DNA from: Clostridia bacterium
GTDB taxonomy: Bacteria > Bacillota > Clostridia > TANB77 > CAG-508
Assembly: GCA_017404545.1 (NCBI GenBank)
Contig: JAFRCC010000018.1
Span: 434,001-498,000 of the forward strand
Direction of reading: 5' to 3'
Length of the DNA stretch: 64,000 nucleotides
Part shown: one piece after another, positions 62,704 through 64,000 of the stretch
Numbering within the stretch: position 1 is the stretch's first letter
Layout: each line of letters starts with the position of its first letter
Made by a program: the position numbers and the translations under genes
Notes under the pieces: generated by a model
The model's database searches: none
What the model saw: only the letters and a program-made list of their open reading frames with translations
What the model was told of the DNA's origin: nothing

Positions 62704-64000
62704 TCAACCTACAAATTCTAAAATCTTAAATTTAATTTCTTTTTCCTTTATAAAATGTTTTGATACATACTCAATTCCATTTATCTGCGCTATTATAAGT
62801 ATAGGAATAGTATTAACTATGTATCGGGATCTATTTTCCCATATTAAAAAAAACAAAATTATGCCTAATATAGTTAAAAATAAAATTAAATCTATAGACT
62901 TTAATTTTTTTATTTTTGCATTTCTACATATATTTATAAAAATAAATATTAACATAGAAAAATGCATTATCTGAGGAATGTATTTGTAATATTTTGTATA
63001 TTTCCCATCTCTGAGTATAAACTCATGTAACAACTTTTTGCTTTGCGGATTTACGCCTAAAACAACAGGGACAAAATATGTTCCATCGTGCCAAGCATAT
63101 CCTAATTTGTTTGTTAAATTTTTAAAATGCTCACAGCTACTTCTTGTCACAATTCTTTCTTTTATCATCTCCATGTCAGCTCTTTTTTTATCTTCAATTG
63201 TCTTATTTTCCGGTGCCATAGTATATGCATATTCATCAGCATTAAAAGTTCCTGTTCCATTCATCCCCATCATAATCCAATGCACTTTTGGGATTTCATA
63301 TATTTCTCGCATTCCCTTAGGTGCAATTTTATTAACAAAAATAACATTAAATAGCCAGCTCATTACCACAACTATTAGAACAATTTCAATCCATTGTTTT
63401 ATACATTTCTTAGTATTTTTCTGTACCACTTCGTACATAACAATAGCAATAAATATAAATGCCGCCGTTAGTTTAATTTTTAATGCCATAAATATCAAAA
63501 ATGCAATTATCAAATTATTTATTATTCTTTTTTTTGGCTTTACACCATCCTTTCTCACTTTTATATATGCCAAAAGTATCAGCAATGGAATTATCATTGA
63601 AAATGTATCTGTGTAATATTCAGCGGAATATAAGTATAGAGGTGAAGTAAAGATACAAATAAACACGTATAATAGTGCCTTATCTCTCGAATAAATTTTT
63701 TTAACTATATAAAATCCAAGAATAACTGACAAAGATATTATTAAAGCAGTGATTATTGTTATTCCTAAAATCAAATTATCGACATTAAATAATGTCAGTA
63801 TTTTAATAATAATATAGTCAATTATTGTCATCATTATATTATTTGGAAATTGAGATAAATATTGATTAGCTTCAATTGCGCCATTTTGATTCCAATCCTT
63901 TGCAATTTCAAAACAAGTTCCCATATCCCATCCAGGATCAACCCTAAAATATATTCCGCTTACTATAGCTAGTATCGTAAAAATACCAAAGAGAATGTAC
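62704..64000 (-). CDS. Polytopic membrane glycosyltransferase-like protein (5' end outside window)
   Basis: Partial protein of at least 432 residues with about nine TM helices. The frame stays open to the window edge, so the true start lies beyond 64000. The first visible loop, FRVDPGWDMGTCFEIAKDW, has the D-P-x-x-D type motif of GT-C membrane enzymes of the GT39-like group. Those transfer sugars from polyprenyl phosphate. It ends at a terminator. With the two other membrane enzymes nearby it fits extracytoplasmic glycosylation. The precise family is uncertain. Confidence 0.8.
   Translation of the reverse strand, partial: YILFGIFTILAIVSGIYFRVDPGWDMGTCFEIAKDWNQNGAIEANQYLSQFPNNIMMTIIDYIIIKILTLFNVDNLILGITIITALIISLSVILGFYIVKKIYSRDKALLYVFICIFTSPLYLYSAEYYTDTFSMIIPLLILLAYIKVRKDGVKPKKRIINNLIIAFLIFMALKIKLTAAFIFIAIVMYEVVQKNTKKCIKQWIEIVLIVVVMSWLFNVIFVNKIAPKGMREIYEIPKVHWIMMGMNGTGTFNADEYAYTMAPENKTIEDKKRADMEMIKERIVTRSSCEHFKNLTNKLGYAWHDGTYFVPVVLGVNPQSKKLLHEFILRDGKYTKYYKYIPQIMHFSMLIFIFINICRNAKIKKLKSIDLILFLTILGIILFFLIWENRSRYIVNTIPILIIAQINGIEYVSKHFIKEKEIKFKILEFVG

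Overview
The window is about 64 kb of AT-rich DNA with short intergenic gaps, strong AGGAGG-type ribosome binding sites and TTGACA/TATAAT-type promoters. This fits a low-GC, anaerobic member of the Clostridia (Bacillota). Supporting genes are an oxygen-independent class III ribonucleotide reductase (nrdDG), a T-box-controlled pheST, CdaA, the sporulation-lineage genes bofA, a yaaL-like gene and ylbJ, and the dnaG-rpoD pair. No rRNA, CRISPR array, prophage or transposase gene is visible. The first gene (ABC exporter) and the last gene (membrane glycosyltransferase-like) run off the ends.

Region 1 (1-12.9 kb): a heterodimeric ABC exporter, an AIM24-family protein, a DUF1653 protein, a two-component system, a Crp/Fnr-type regulator divergent from nrdD-nrdG, a GNAT acetyltransferase, CdaA and a 51-residue membrane protein. 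Region 2 (13-24 kb): pheT and pheS behind a T-box leader, a D-lactate dehydrogenase, two zinc-ribbon proteins, BofA, an FAD-dependent dehydrogenase, a DUF2508 protein and two secreted or anchored surface proteins. Region 3 (24-36 kb): one housekeeping operon (TSCPD protein, mfd, an rRNA/tRNA methyltransferase, cyclophilin), then ylbJ, a tRNA-Met, dnaG-rpoD with an unusually long sigma N-terminus, and a CarD regulator. Region 4 (36-64 kb) is mostly cell-surface biogenesis: an endonuclease-IV-like TIM barrel, glycosyltransferases, a flippase, dUTPase, a TagD-type cytidylyltransferase fused to a Gfo/Idh-like domain, a class V aminotransferase, a YidC-glycerophosphotransferase fusion, two tandem membrane sulfatase/phosphotransferase paralogues, signal peptidase I, GalE, pyruvyl transferase, a GT4-GT2 fusion, GT-C-type membrane enzymes and a ricin-lectin GH25 lysozyme.

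The surface region divides into transcription units on the minus strand. GT2, GT-C protein, GT4-GT2 fusion and pyruvyl transferase end at a terminator near 53.4 kb. A clear promoter near 53.15 kb starts galE-lepB-sulfatase-sulfatase-yidC/tagF-small protein, ending at a terminator near 45.85 kb. The aminotransferase and the cytidylyltransferase fusion follow. Together they look like a pathway for a glycerol-phosphate-containing (teichoic-acid-like), possibly amino-modified polymer. That is inference from families and order.

The most unusual observations are: (i) a family of three structured ~160-200 bp repeats, each in the same orientation and directly abutting the U-tract of an intrinsic terminator, one of them separating the pheS T-box from its gene; (ii) the YidC-TagF-like fusion; (iii) the TagD-Gfo/Idh fusion beside an aminotransferase; (iv) paired operator-like sites linking the Crp/Fnr regulator to nrdD; (v) a roughly 150-residue N-terminal extension of the primary sigma factor; (vi) a compact, compositionally distinct 63-residue gene with its own promoter and terminator next to a twice-frameshifted SWIM-domain pseudogene.
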